A stretch of 64,000 nucleotides of DNA from NCBI GenBank assembly GCA_030562195.1, contig CM060200.1:28931023-28995022 (forward strand), given 5' to 3'. Shown here piece by piece: positions 10,701-21,779 of the stretch (position 1 is the stretch's first letter; each line of letters opens with the position of its first letter). The notes under the pieces were generated by a model. It made no database searches, was not told where the DNA came from, and was given only the letters and a program-made list of their open reading frames with translations. Both the position numbers and the translations under genes were made by a program. This DNA is from Nipponacmea schrenckii. Taxonomy: Eukaryota > Mollusca > Gastropoda > Lottiidae.

Positions 10701-12990
10701 TTATAGCACAGTTTTCACACCAAATAAATAAGGCAAATATTGTCTGCAAAAGAAATCAACACCAGGACTTGTTTGTAACTTCAGGCGAATTTTAAATGGA
10801 TGAATAAAGAAATTATATGGTTTATAAATACGGGCATATCTGTTTTTAGCATACCACATGTATCCATCAACGAGGATCATCATGTCTTCGCGATGAACCA
10901 TTCCGTATATGATACTATGAAAGGCGATTTCAATAAATATTCTATGTTTGGAATATATACTAAAATAAAACAACGCATCTTCTTTCAATGTTTTTGGAAT
11001 GTAAGCTATATCGGCTCCACCGTAAAAAATACCATCATTCACTCCTGAATTATGTGCCAAATTCGATTTATGCTGTACATATCGATCTGTATAATTTTCT
11101 TTCAAATCTTTAAACATGGAATCCATTGCCTTTTGACCGTAAAAGGCATGCCAATGACCCCATTCATGAAAAGTTTGATTGAGATGAAGATAGCGCGTAG
11201 AATTTATCAACCAGACTTTATCCAATGAATAATCCTTCAATCTCCATGGATTAATTAAAACGTCATCTCCAATTAATAAATATCCACGAACTTTAAAGTC
11301 CATTTGCATGGCGTGTATTAAACACCTATAGAAATATGCACCTGTTCCCATAGCAGCTTCAATAAAACTTCCTTGGTAATTGTATTCTTTGGCTCCAAAT
11401 TCAAACGCAGTTTTATTGCTACCACAATACACTATATGAGAGACACTTTGCTCGTAAAGTTTCTGGATATTTGGAATGTTCTTGAAATGGGGATAGTTAA
11501 AGACAACAATCAAAAGAATGTCTATTTGTGTAAGTACTGGGACTGCAGTTATAACATCTCTTGCAATAGTATAGTTTTTTAATGGGCAGTAACCTGTCAA
11601 AGCTTTTGTATAAAAACTCTTTGGATGTGGTTCTGTTATAGGAGTATATACCACTTGGCTATCCATAGAGATACGATTTAAATCATTATTTAATACAGTT
11701 TGCGATCGCCTCTGAGGTAGTGAGTATCCCACCGTTTTCAAGCTATTGAGCCATGTTCTTAAACCTTCAATATTTGACGGTTTTAGAAATGACTTCTGTG
11801 TCAGAGTTTTAACTAGATCCACGAGGCACTCATAAAGATCAAAGGATTTATCACAATTCCAACTGCACAAAACCTCAGAAAAAAGCCGAACTCTACTACA
11901 AATACTGTTTCCTTTTGTTCTGTTTTTAAAACTAGGAGAAAAGTCATTTGCGTTTTTAAATGTTGATTCTGATGCGTGAAATCCAACAGTGCCATTTATT
12001 TCCCATAAAAGTCGCTGCACCATTAAATTCCTGTAGATATCACCAAGTTCAGGTGGACTTACAGACGGAGTAAACATTGTCCAATAAACAATATGTCTAA
12101 AAACAGTATTTCGTGTGAAAAATGGTGACAGTTGTCCTCGTGATAAAAATATTGGTGGGGCCTTTGCATCTTGAAAATACCTCGTCAACTCTGTATTAAT
12201 TGTTCCTTCTTCCCTCCATAATATATTAACAATATCAGTTCTATCCGTAACTATGTGTTCAACGTAAGGATTTATGTTGGTTAACACATAGGACATGTTA
12301 ATAAGTCGATTAGACAGGGTTTGGATCCCAAAATGCAGATGAGGGTTTATAAGAACTCCCTGTTTGTTTACCAATCCAACTGTCTTCGAGCTTTTCATAG
12401 CACTCAAGAAAAAAGCTCCCTCGTTTATTTCTAATTCATATATAGCAGACGCGCGTTTCGATATTGCATAAAGAATTCCGAGATTTTTTAAGCTTAGACC
12501 AGTGTCACTTTCTCCTTTAAACAAAATTTGATTGAGAGGCTTCTTCGACATGACCCAAGTATTACCAACCCTGCAAAAGAAATAACATTTAAGGTTTATG
12601 CTATGGTACTGAGAACCAGTCGATTGGAATATGAAATATGACTTTTACAATCGCTTGCAATTTAACCGACTGAATTCATTTCATTTTTCACATTTTTATT
12701 ATCATTTTGCTATATAGATCAGAAATTTTATTGAAATTGATGTCATAAGGCAGGATTTAATACAATAAATATCAAGATTGTGGGAGTGAACTAAAATGCA
12801 TCTTGGCAATCTGTTTCGTTGGGACGTTTCAACTCATTATCTACGAACACACCTGTAGTTAGAAAACTTATCATTTCTCAAATACAACACGGTATATTCC
12901 CGAGACGCCAGCATATTCATATTTATATGTTCCTCTTCATGGTTCGCTTCTACAATAACCCATGCTGTATTCTCATACATGGTAAAAACC
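10701..12990 (-). CDS. STELLO/DUF288-like putative glycosyltransferase, last two exons
   Basis: A 616-codon open frame (12551-10701) forms most of the last exon, which starts after a TTTTGCAG acceptor at 12570. An upstream exon, 12990-12853, has a TTTTTTCAG acceptor and a GTGTGT donor; its phase joins it to read ...FSNYR-VGNTWVMSKKP. Family-like blocks are LKNLGILYAISKRASAIYE (residues 21-39 of the long frame), INPHLHFG, GDIYRNLMVQRLLWE (170-184) and GYLLIGDDVLINPW (423-436), which has an acidic pair as in metal-binding sugar transferases. Known relatives are the plant STELLO proteins (Golgi, cellulose synthase assembly) and DUF288 proteins of invertebrates, whose substrate is unknown to me. 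Exons coding the N-terminus and any membrane anchor were not located. The frame is intact over 660 codons, so the gene is probably functional. Confidence 0.75.
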
Positions 12991-13098
12991 CTGAAAAAAC
13001 AGTTGATCTATTTTTAAATTTATATTTTCAAGAACATTTGTATTGAATATAAAATATGAGATAAAAAAATATATCATGTATTTGAGTTGTGTTCTCTG

Positions 13099-14382
13099 TG
13101 ATGATGATGATGATGATGATGATGATTTATTGTACGTTACACCCTTGTAGGGCAGAATACAAACATATTTAAAACATACAATTACAATACAAAAAGCAAA
13201 CATATAAACAGGGTATCAGAAGGTGCTTTATAAAATGATATACGTATAAGGAACTTAAAGTCAAAAGGAATTTTATATCAATATAAAATGTAAGTTAATA
13301 TGTAAAGAAACAAAGTTTCAGAAAGAAAACAGACATTAAGTTGTATATAACTATATTAAGGAGGCAGTCCCAGTAGCTTAAACATAAATTTATTTATTTA
13401 TTTTTTTGAGAAGAGCTCTCCCAATGGAATATTATTTTAAGGCGAGAATTTAAGGTTTGTACTTATAAAATTACTTAAGAAATATTATTTACTATATGAG
13501 TCATTCAATTTTCAACTTATCAAAAATCAAAAAAAAAAAAAAAAAAAAACATAATTTAATAAAAAAAAAAAAAAAGGGCCATTATACATGAAAACAGGAA
13601 TACAAAAATTTGATTAAAAGGAAATAATAAAGTTGCAAAATGAATAAGTGTGAAGAAGTATGACAATAGTAACATCGAAGAATTTGTTAATGAGCTTTGT
13701 CATTATCAGTGTATATAGGGAATGGTTTTTAGATTCCCCTTTCTTTAAAGGCGTAAAATGTATAGGCAGCAACTGCTCTGGCTAGGTCTGGTGTCATAGG
13801 GTCTAGAAGCAGTGGCAATTAAAGTGGAATATTAAGTACAGATATTGGTGTAGTTAAGAACTTTTCACGTAGAGATTGGTATTTCGGGCATACCAGTAAA
13901 AAATGGTATTCATCCTCAACCTGTGACAGGTTGCATTGTTGACAGATTCTCTTCTCCACAGGGATCTGTCTATAACGGCCTCTCTCAATCTCCAACCTAT
14001 GTGTACTCAGTCGTAACGATGTTAAGGCTAATTTGTGTTTAGGATTATTAACAAATTTAATGTAAGGAACAGTGGTTGAAAAGAAAGGTTTTACGGAGCC
14101 ATAAGTTCTTAATTTACTGTTTGGAGCATTAATCGAGTTATTATACACAGAGCTGAAGGAATTTTGCAAGGATTTTCGAATTTGATTGGATGAGTTATTA
14201 AGGTTGATATCGAATGTAATCAAAATTTTATTTATGGCCGATGTCCAAGATAGGTTTTGATGATTTTTGGCTAAATGCAAGTCTTCTTCTAAAGCAGCTG
14301 TCAATAATGAATTTTTCTCGAGTGTGTCGGTATTTGCCAATCTTTTAGAATATAAAATCATCCTTTGATAAATTTCTGACAA
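13099..14382 (-). mobile_element. LINE 3' end: C-terminus of ORF2, 3' UTR and (ATC)n tail
   Basis: The minus-strand frame 14382-13819 ends with RLSTHRLEIERGRYRQIP, ICQQCNLSQVEDEYHFLLVC and CPKY, the zinc-finger-like C-terminal tail of many LINE reverse transcriptases. A long 3' UTR follows, containing CTACAAGGGTGTAACGTAC and AATAAA, and finally a (CAT)n run at about 13125-13099. The reverse transcriptase and endonuclease are absent, so this is a 5'-truncated insertion. It lies upstream of the known STELLO-like exons, perhaps in an intron of that gene. Confidence 0.75.
13500..13580. repeat. Poly(A) tracts
   Basis: Two long A-runs (about 13529-13549 and 13561-13575) interrupt the LINE 3' UTR. 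They may be a poly(A)-tailed insertion or slippage expansions. Confidence 0.5.
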
Positions 14383-14665
14383 TATGTGTGTGATAGCTTA
14401 TATGGATTGTAAAGGGGTTTTCTTGACAATTTCATGTGTATGGGGAATACTAATAAATAAATTTGCCCCATTCCAATTTTAAATCTGAAAATCCTTAGTG
14501 AAAGTACAGAAAATTGAATGGTTCAAATTGATGTTATCAAAATCTCCTGACACCAAAGACCATATAATTAATAAGACATGACAGCTATTCTTCTCCCTTA
14601 GTATCAGCGAATTAGCAGCGCCGCCAAGTGGCGGGTAGTAAACACAACATCTATTATATAGCTGT

Positions 14666-14842
14666 CTAACGTGGCCGAAACGCTACTTCGTCGTCTTTAA
14701 CTGCTCCTCTTTGCTTCAATACAATTTTTTCACAGGTATCATATACATCGTTAAACGGGCAAATGAATAAGTTTTCGATGCGTATGTGTTTCAAAAATGT
14801 CCGATCATTGAGAGACGAGAAACATGGAGTTGAAGTCAGTTT
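14666..14842 (-). pseudogene. Unclassified 58-codon frame
   Basis: The minus-strand frame contains NDRTFLKHIRIENLFICPF and DTCEKIVLKQR and has the codon texture of a real protein, but it starts just after an in-frame stop without a splice acceptor. I do not recognise a family. It could be the end of a decayed transposase or an old exon. A homology search of the translated frame would decide. Confidence 0.25.
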
Positions 14843-15198
14843 TTAGCATAACGAAAGGTTTCCAAACCCAAATTGTAGGCGTTTCGACAGTTCAATAATG
14901 GAAACGTAATGTGATGGTTTTTTACATTTTTATGTCCAATTATATGCACTTATATAGGCTACACGGGCCAGTGCCATGTAGTGTGCAATGAGGGAATTTT
15001 TGATAGGACAGGTTTTTTTGTTTTTTTTTGTTCATATCAGGTTTCTTTAGGTGGGGACAAAGCAAATGAGAAAACAAAAGAAGTAATGACTTGTTGTCGG
15101 TATCAGACTATAATTTTCCGACCGACATTTATTCCAACACTTTTTTTGTAAATATCAAACAAAATAATAAACAATGCATATAAAAAAAATGGGCGTGA

Positions 15199-17091
15199 AT
15201 ATTCGCCACCCGGATGGCAAATAGCCCAGAGCGATACATTTGGCTAAAAATCTCTATATATTCATGAAATACCATCACTTTTGTTATACCTGTTTTGACA
15301 GTAGGAAATTATCCACCTCTGACTAATTTTAAAAGGATTTTGTCAAGTTCAGACAAGACAGTTCTAATATAAATTGAATTTCTTGCAATGAAATGAAAGT
15401 AGAGATTCCACCATTTTGTTTATACGAGATAAGCATACATCCAAAAAGGTCCTGGTGTTATGAAATTTAGCTTCCTCTATGTAGGCCTACATAATATGAC
15501 AAATACGATATCCCTTCTAAATAGGTGTTCAGGAGTAAATAAAGTAAATGGGTGGTTCTTATTATGTTTGTAAATAAGATAAACCGGTGCTAAATAGAAG
15601 TAATGTTCGGGAGTTTAAAAAATCTGATGGAAGATATTTTTTGTGGGTGTTAATAAAAGTAAAAGGGTTGCTAATGCACGGGTGGTAAGTAAGGTGTAAA
15701 GGTGGCGAGAAAATATATGGGTGGTATATGATAGTAAATAAGACGTACTGGTACTAAATATGATGCAGAGGTATAAAATGTGTACAGGTGGTATAATGGT
15801 ATACAAGAAGTTCTGGTACTAAAATGACATACGGGAGGTAAACAGTATGTACGGGTGGTTAATGCTAGTATGCAAGAAGTTCTGGTACTAAAATGACTAA
15901 CGGGTGGTAAACAGTATGTACGGGTGGTAAGTAAGGTGTAAACATAACTATTATCCTTTGTTTATAAAAAAAATATCAAAAAATATTATGAGAAATGAAT
16001 CAAATTTTAAAGTCATCTACCTTATATTAAACAACAAGTTCAAATACAACAACTAAAATAATATATAACTTATGTTTGGTTAACATAATTATTATCCTGA
16101 GTTTTATAAAAAAAAATATCAAAAATATTATGAGAAATGAATCAAATTTACAGTCATCTAACATGTATTAAACCAGTATGTATTAGATTTGCATTTATCA
16201 TATACCACCCCGTACACACTGTTTACCACCCGTGTATCATATTTAGTACCAGTACGTCATGTTTACTATCATCTACCACCCATATACCTTGCTTACCACC
16301 CGTGAGCCTTTCTTACCACCCGTACACACTGTGAATCATATTTAGTACCAGTACGTTTTGTTTACTATCATATACCACCCCGTACACCTTGTTTACCACC
16401 CGTACACACTATGTACCACCAGTGTTTCATATTTAGTATCAGTACACCTTGTTTACTATCATGCATATACCACCCGTGCACCTTACCACCCATTGTTTTC
16501 CACCCGTAAATCATTTTAGTACCATAACTTCTTGCTTGCCAACCGTAACTAAGAAACGCGCACAAGATCAGTGGCGTTTATTGGATCCCCAATCTAGGAT
16601 AACATGTCTATGCAGCCTATTAGTCTACTTGTACTTATACTAACTTAGAATTACATAGGTGACCTATTCACGAAACTAAGTCCTATTTAGCGTTACGAAA
16701 GTATCGAGAAGAATAATAGTCTGGCATCTTGGGTGAAGGTCTATGCCAAAGCGTGAAAATGGTCTATTGTTAGACTATCTATAGTAGGCTGCGTGTATGT
16801 CAAGACTAAATTTCATAGAAGAATTCAAAAAATATGGTGGGCAATTGACTTAGCACCGGTTGGCTATAAAAAGCTATCCAATGGGGCGTTGAGTTATTTT
16901 CGTAGTTTGTTCTTAAGGGAATCGCAAATTAGTGTGTATACTGGACATATAAAAGCATTAAATTCCTGTTACATTATAGTCTTCACAGATTATTATGTCA
17001 GTCTTCAGAAGAATAAATGTTTTAAAAACGGGTGGCAAATAAAAAAATAAGGGTGGCGAATAATATTGTTTGCTACCCGGGTGGCGAATAT
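15199..17091. mobile_element. Fold-back-type element with palindromic minisatellite arms
   Basis: The outer termini are inverted: ATATTCGCCACCCGG at 15199-15213 and its exact complement at 17077-17091, with partial matching beyond. The left interior (about 15540-15945) repeats GGGTGGTA-type units with phrases such as ACAGTATGTACGGGTGG; the right interior (about 16200-16530) carries the same units in reverse orientation (TACCACCCGTACAC). Between them, a block of about 85 bp (AAAATATCAAAAA, ATTATGAGAAATGAATCAAA) is duplicated in direct order at 15949-16035 and 16082-16165. There is no transposase, so it would be non-autonomous. A clear target-site duplication was not seen. Confidence 0.7.
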
Positions 17092-17263
17092 CCTCGGCCT
17101 ATAAAAATAACATAATTGTAACAAAAATACAAGTTAGGACTTAAACAAGAACAATGATATTCATGTGACTAATTCCAAGACTAGGCCTAAGTAAATAATT
17201 TTACAGTGAGGAAGATTGTGCAGATATTTAGATCGCTAAGACGGGAAAAATAGAACTCCTTAC

Positions 17264-17382
17264 CTGATTTCGTACGTAGGAAACTTGAAAAAAGAAACTG
17301 CAAATTCCGTGTTCCGATAGCTGTTGGAGCAAAACGCGCAATCAACACTACTCTTGGATGGTAAATTCAGGCGAGGAGGCAT
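17264..17382 (-). CDS. THAP-domain protein, first coding exon
   Basis: On the minus strand an ATG (17382) opens 39 codons ending at a strong donor, CAG|GTAAGG (17264/17263). The peptide has the start of a THAP zinc-binding DNA-binding domain: DCAFC (the first C-x2-C pair), SNSYRNTEFAVSFFKFP with the characteristic FxxFP-like block, then EIR. The second half of the domain (C-x2-H and AVPTIF-like tail) should be on a following exon that I could not identify at lower coordinates. The exon is GC-richer than its surroundings and sits just outside the fold-back element. THAP domains occur in host regulators and in P-type transposases, so the origin is open. Confidence 0.6.
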
Positions 17383-17450
17383 TTTCCCTGTTCGTCGCCG
17401 GGTACGCTGATTGGCCTAGCTGTCATGTCTTTTATTTATATGAATAATGA

Positions 17451-17625
17451 ACACAGTTTTTATGGTATACTACTCCCCAATTTAATACAATAATACACAA
17501 CGTTTCAACAATTACACAGTCGTCATCAGGTGAACAAGACTAAAAACAAAAAGAGTAAGGCCTATATATATTATTGTATTAAATTGAGGAGTAGTATACC
17601 ATAACAACTGTGTTCATTATTAATG
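17451..17625. repeat. Penelope-like terminal repeat, inverted pair
   Basis: A block of about 47 bp with AACACAGTTTTTATGG and TATACTACTCCCCAATTT reappears in reverse complement at 17573-17621 with a few changes. Between them on the minus strand lies CCTGATGACGAC ... GTTGAAACGTTG, a wording typical of Penelope-like element ends. Penelope pLTRs may be inverted; a reverse transcriptase relic of the same class follows about 1 kb downstream. Confidence 0.6.
17502..17529 (-). ncRNA. Degenerate hammerhead ribozyme-like core
   Basis: The minus strand shows CTGATGA (17529-17523), a 16-nt spacer and GAAAC (17506-17502), the two conserved blocks of the hammerhead core. The intervening stem II is poor: only GAC/GTT can pair. 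Hammerhead motifs are known in Penelope-like terminal repeats, which fits the setting. Activity is doubtful. Confidence 0.4.
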
Positions 17626-18639
17626 TGCTTCCTACCCCTAAATGTCGCTTAAGGATTATTATTTATATGGTCTTTGCTGATACATAGAAAAAGTTTCTAA
17701 AACCACTGTACAATCCTATTAATGTTATATATTATTATAATCTTGAAGATTGGAGATCCGATAAACTTTCAATCAAATTACATTACTAACAATGCAATTA
17801 AACGAAAAAGTACTTGAAACAGTATAATTATACCCATCTTTAGGTCAGGCATTCAAGCATATTATTAATAGTGAGCTAAGAGCTGATTTGCTTTCAGAAC
17901 GAGTTCAGTTTTGAGATTCTTGAGTCTGCTATGAAATATAAATTTGGGGCATAGATTTAATGAATTTTCTCCTGGTTTTAAATACAAACCGAAAGTAAAT
18001 GGTAGTTTTAGTAGAGTTCGCATTTTGCTAAGGTTTTGCTCAGTTGGAATGGCCCCTCCGGCTGGTATTTTCATACATATTTGTTAAGTTTATTAAGGTT
18101 TGATTGTAACGTCAAATGCCTGTCTGTGGCATCTATATATTATGATAGCCTGTGTTTATATGCGTAATACTCCTATAGTTGCTGTTTCTAGAAATCATTA
18201 GAAGAACGAACAGTCTAGGCCATAGAGTCTACACGGGCAACGGCACTAGGTATTTATGAACTCACTGATACATTTGTTGAATCAATATAAGCTGATCAGG
18301 ACTCACAATAGGAAAATGCGTGAAACCGATAACAACTTTACACCAATGTTAAGAAAATTTGAAAATAATATGTATATACCTTGTTGAATGTTGTAAATGG
18401 TAAACCGAATACAGAAGACTAGTCACGGAGATGAAAACCAGAATGGTGAAAAGTTGACGCCGTTTGCAAGTTACCATTCTTGATAGTTCTGAATCTGTAT
18501 CTAAAACAAAATTGACACATTGAAATTAACGAAGATAAAAATATATACTGTATACTGTCGTCTATTAATCTTTCGTCTATGTCGTCGGCGATGTATGTCG
18601 GATTACTAAAAATACAATAAACCATAAACAGATAGAAAA

Positions 18640-19560
18640 AAAACTACTACAAAACCAGAAGATTAAACAGAAACGAATCGGAAAGTTCCAACACCTCAAT
18701 AAGACCAGTTCCAGCATCTAATAACTCTGCTCATCATCAATTCCTAACTAAAACTGTAGACAATCTTAGTAAAAAGCAATTGTGGATTATCTACGTCACC
18801 AAATCTCAGAAATCCTATCTAAAACCACAACCAAACCTAACCTCACTAAAGCCGAAACTCAACCCATTAAAGACCTTAAACAAGGCCAATACATAGTAAT
18901 AGTAGCCGCTGACAAAGGGAAGGCAACAGTAATGAAAAAAGATGAATACAACCTTTTACAAGACCCTAAAACTTAGGCTCCCTCAAAGATCCAACCAATA
19001 GCCTAAAAGCAAAATATATATACCCACCCTAAATCCCTTAAAGAACAAGATCAATTGACTTAACAGCTTTTTTACCAAATAAAATCGTCTCATCCGCGCC
19101 CCCATATGCCATGGCCAACAAAAAGATTCACAAGAACCAGAATTTTAGTATGCTCAAAGTATTCAATATTTTATAATACCGCAACATATCTTTCTTAATT
19201 GTTATCTAAATTCGGGAAAACTGCAAATTCGTTTATCAGTGACTCAATGACTTATGTTTCAAAATCAAAACCATTAGTTCACTAGTTAAAATGGTGTCAT
19301 ATGACTTGGTTGATTTATTTACTAATATTCCCAGGAAAATGTGCTATATGATAATATCAAGAAGTTAACAAGCCCCTTGATACTAAACTCAAGCCTGAAA
19401 ACATCATAACAAATGCATATAACATAGCAGATAACTGTTTGATTTCCACATACTTCACTTGGGGTGATAATGTTTACGAGCAGATTAGAAGATTATCAAT
19501 GGGCAGCCCACTTTCTCCACTCTTAGCCGAAAAGCATACTATATAAGTCCTTACCTCAAG
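18640..19560 (+). pseudogene. Penelope-like element reverse transcriptase, decayed
   Basis: Blocks in order across shifted frames: IKDLKQGQYIVIVAADKGKA (18868-18930), matching the 'ADKG' opening of Penelope RT; KIHKN near 19120; MVSYDLVDLFTNIP near 19290, containing the catalytic-type D in the 'FDVxSLFTN' motif; YFTWGDNVYEQIRRLSMGSP then LSPLLAE near 19450-19530. Stop codons and frameshifts throughout mark it as dead. No GIY-YIG endonuclease follows here. Unlike LINEs, this class uses a GIY-YIG nuclease and is related to telomerase RT. Confidence 0.75.
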
Positions 19561-19813
19561 TTATCCTGAATTAGCTTAAAATAACAAACGAGACAGTTTG
19601 TATCAGCAGAATGTTTTTAATGAATTAATATAATGAATAAAATTATATATCAACACAATAAACAATCAGTAATCATACGTGGGGGTGTAACGATTACATG
19701 AGCAATTCTCTTACTTTGCCTAGAGGTACAATAATTATTTATATAAATAAATACAGGAGTGAATAAAAGTATGAAAAACGGTTACAAACTATGACCTACT
19801 ATATATGTTCTTT

Positions 19814-20955
19814 TGTAAAGATAGCAGAATTAAATCCGCTTGGATACTTGGAAATCTTAGCAAAATGGAAGTCGGACTATGAATCTTTGTTAAATAGTAG
19901 AAATATTGATAATATATTTAATGAACACCATTTATCAAATGTTTAAGCACAGCTGGCTAGTACCGTGGAAGATGTATCTTTGGTTGATGCAAACTGTCTC
20001 AACTTACCAATTAGTCGAGATGAAGTTTTGGCATCTGTCAATAAATCCAAATCCGCTGGGTTACCATGGTATATCCCTAATTTCCATTCCATGTAAAATT
20101 TATTCAGATATTCTAAATACACGGTTCTCTAAATGACTTGAATCCCATTCATTGTTGGCAGAAGAACAAAATGGCTTCCGCAGAAAACAAATACTATTGA
20201 ACATATATGTATAGATTGTATTCTATAGCCAACAATAGAAAACTGTGTAAGAAATCCACTTTCGTCTGCTATATAGATATGATGAAAGCTTTTGATAGAG
20301 TGGATCGAGACTGTCTGTTGTATAAACTTCGTAAGCTTATTATTGGGGGAAATTTTATCAAGCTGTACAATCAATCTATGATAATACCCATCCACTTGTT
20401 TCAATTAATAATTACTATTTTCTGTCTATGCCAACGATCTTGTTGATGATATCAATAACTTGAAGTGTGGTATACCGGTCGATGAAACCACTGTTAGCTT
20501 ACTGTTGTACGCGGATGATATAGCCCTACTAGCCCCCGATGAATAATCCCTGTAACGTATGCTAAAGTGTGTTTCTGAATGGTGTGCTAAATGGCGCCTC
20601 CAAATCAATGTTGGAAAAACGAAAGTAGTGCGCTACCGTCAAAGTTCTATTGATATGTCTAATGTTACATTCACGTGGTAATACGAGTATTGAGTATACA
20701 CATGCATATAAATATTTGGGTCTATGGCTGCACGAATCCCTGGATCTTACTGCTCAAGAAATCGCCAAATCAGGAAGTCGTGTATTGTGTAGCATACTAA
20801 GTAAATTTAAATATCTGGGTGGTATGTCTTATGATGTTTTTAACACACTGTATAATAACCTAGTCTGACTTACGGATCAGCAATTTGGGGTAATCAAGAA
20901 TACCGATGTATTAATAATGTTCAAAATAAGGCCTGTAGATTTTTTTAGACGTTGG
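19814..20955 (+). pseudogene. LINE alpha: reverse transcriptase relic
   Basis: Shifted frames give an RT in order: NKSKSAGLPWY, GISLISIPCKIYSDILNTR, EEQNGFRRK, CYIDMMKAFDRVDRD (catalytic Asp block), LLLYADDIALLAPDE (intact YADD), WCAKWRLQINVGKTK, and YKYLGLWLHESLDL. Endonuclease and C-terminus are missing. The copy stops within a QNKACRFFL block at about 20955 and abuts LINE beta1 sequence directly, producing a chimera. It differs from the beta family. Confidence 0.75.
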
Positions 20956-20956
20956 C

Positions 20957-21779
20957 TCTAAAATCACTTCTCACGGGTAGCTCGAAAGCCGAGCCTAATA
21001 TTTACCCTGATGATTGGTACAAACATTTTAATTGTGTTAAATCCACTTATTGTAAATAATGATACTGAATTTGATGATCATGTTAGTTTAGAATTATATA
21101 TGAATAACTCAAAGGATAGTACCAATGCTGAATTGGACATAGAAATATCTTTTGACGAAATCACTGCAGCCATACGAAAGCTCAAGAATGGTAAAGCTTC
21201 AGGTGAAGACAATATTCCTAACGAGTTCTATAAAATTGCCTCCCCTGAATTTATGCCATTGTTACACAAGTTATTTAACTGTCTTTTCAGCAACGGTATT
21301 ACCCTGAAAATTGGTCAACTAGTATTATACTGCCTCTACATAAACGAGGTGATCCCAGTATTCCTGGTAACTACAGGGGTATTTCTTTAATTGATTCTAT
21401 ATCCAATTTCTGTTATACATGACCGGTTAGTAAAATGGTTTACAAAGTGTGTATTCTGTTGTAAAGGCCCAAGTTAGAACATCGGGTCGGTTGACAAATG
21501 AATTTCTCTTTAACTCGGGTGCCAAACAAGCTTGCATTTTGAGCCCCTGGTTGTTCGGAATGTACATAAATGAGTAAGCTAGACAAATCAAAGTAGAGAA
21601 TGAAAACGGTATATTTGTAGATCAATCCATTGAAGATATTTTTTTACTATTATTTGCGGATGATCTATCTTTGATATCAGACACTATTGGGGGTCTGCAG
21701 AAAAGGTTAAATTCTCTAAAGTCATATTGTACAAAGTGGAATAACCATGTAAACCTCTAAACCAATGTATCACGTAAAG
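20957..21779 (+). pseudogene. LINE beta1: reverse transcriptase relic with internal deletion
   Basis: This is a close copy of 28246-29330: both read LLTGSSKAEPNIYPDDWYKH, FDEITAAIRKLKN-KASGEDNIP and LLFADDLSLISDTIGGLQ. Compared with beta2, about 240 bp are missing at 21429 (after GGTTAGTAAAATGG), which removes the FIDFAMAFD block and the template-binding region. Frame breaks are shared with beta2 (for example in the 'HKRGDPSIPGNYRGISLID' region), showing common descent. It is interrupted at 21779 by Helentron/Pearl-like copy B, and about 25 bp of LINE sequence resume at 23412. Confidence 0.8.

Noticed and set aside
17656..17690. Similarity of a short block to LINE beta2 at about 27585-27612
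   Set aside because: The match is about 27 bases of AT-rich sequence and does not extend; it could be a scrap of insertion but is not informative alone.
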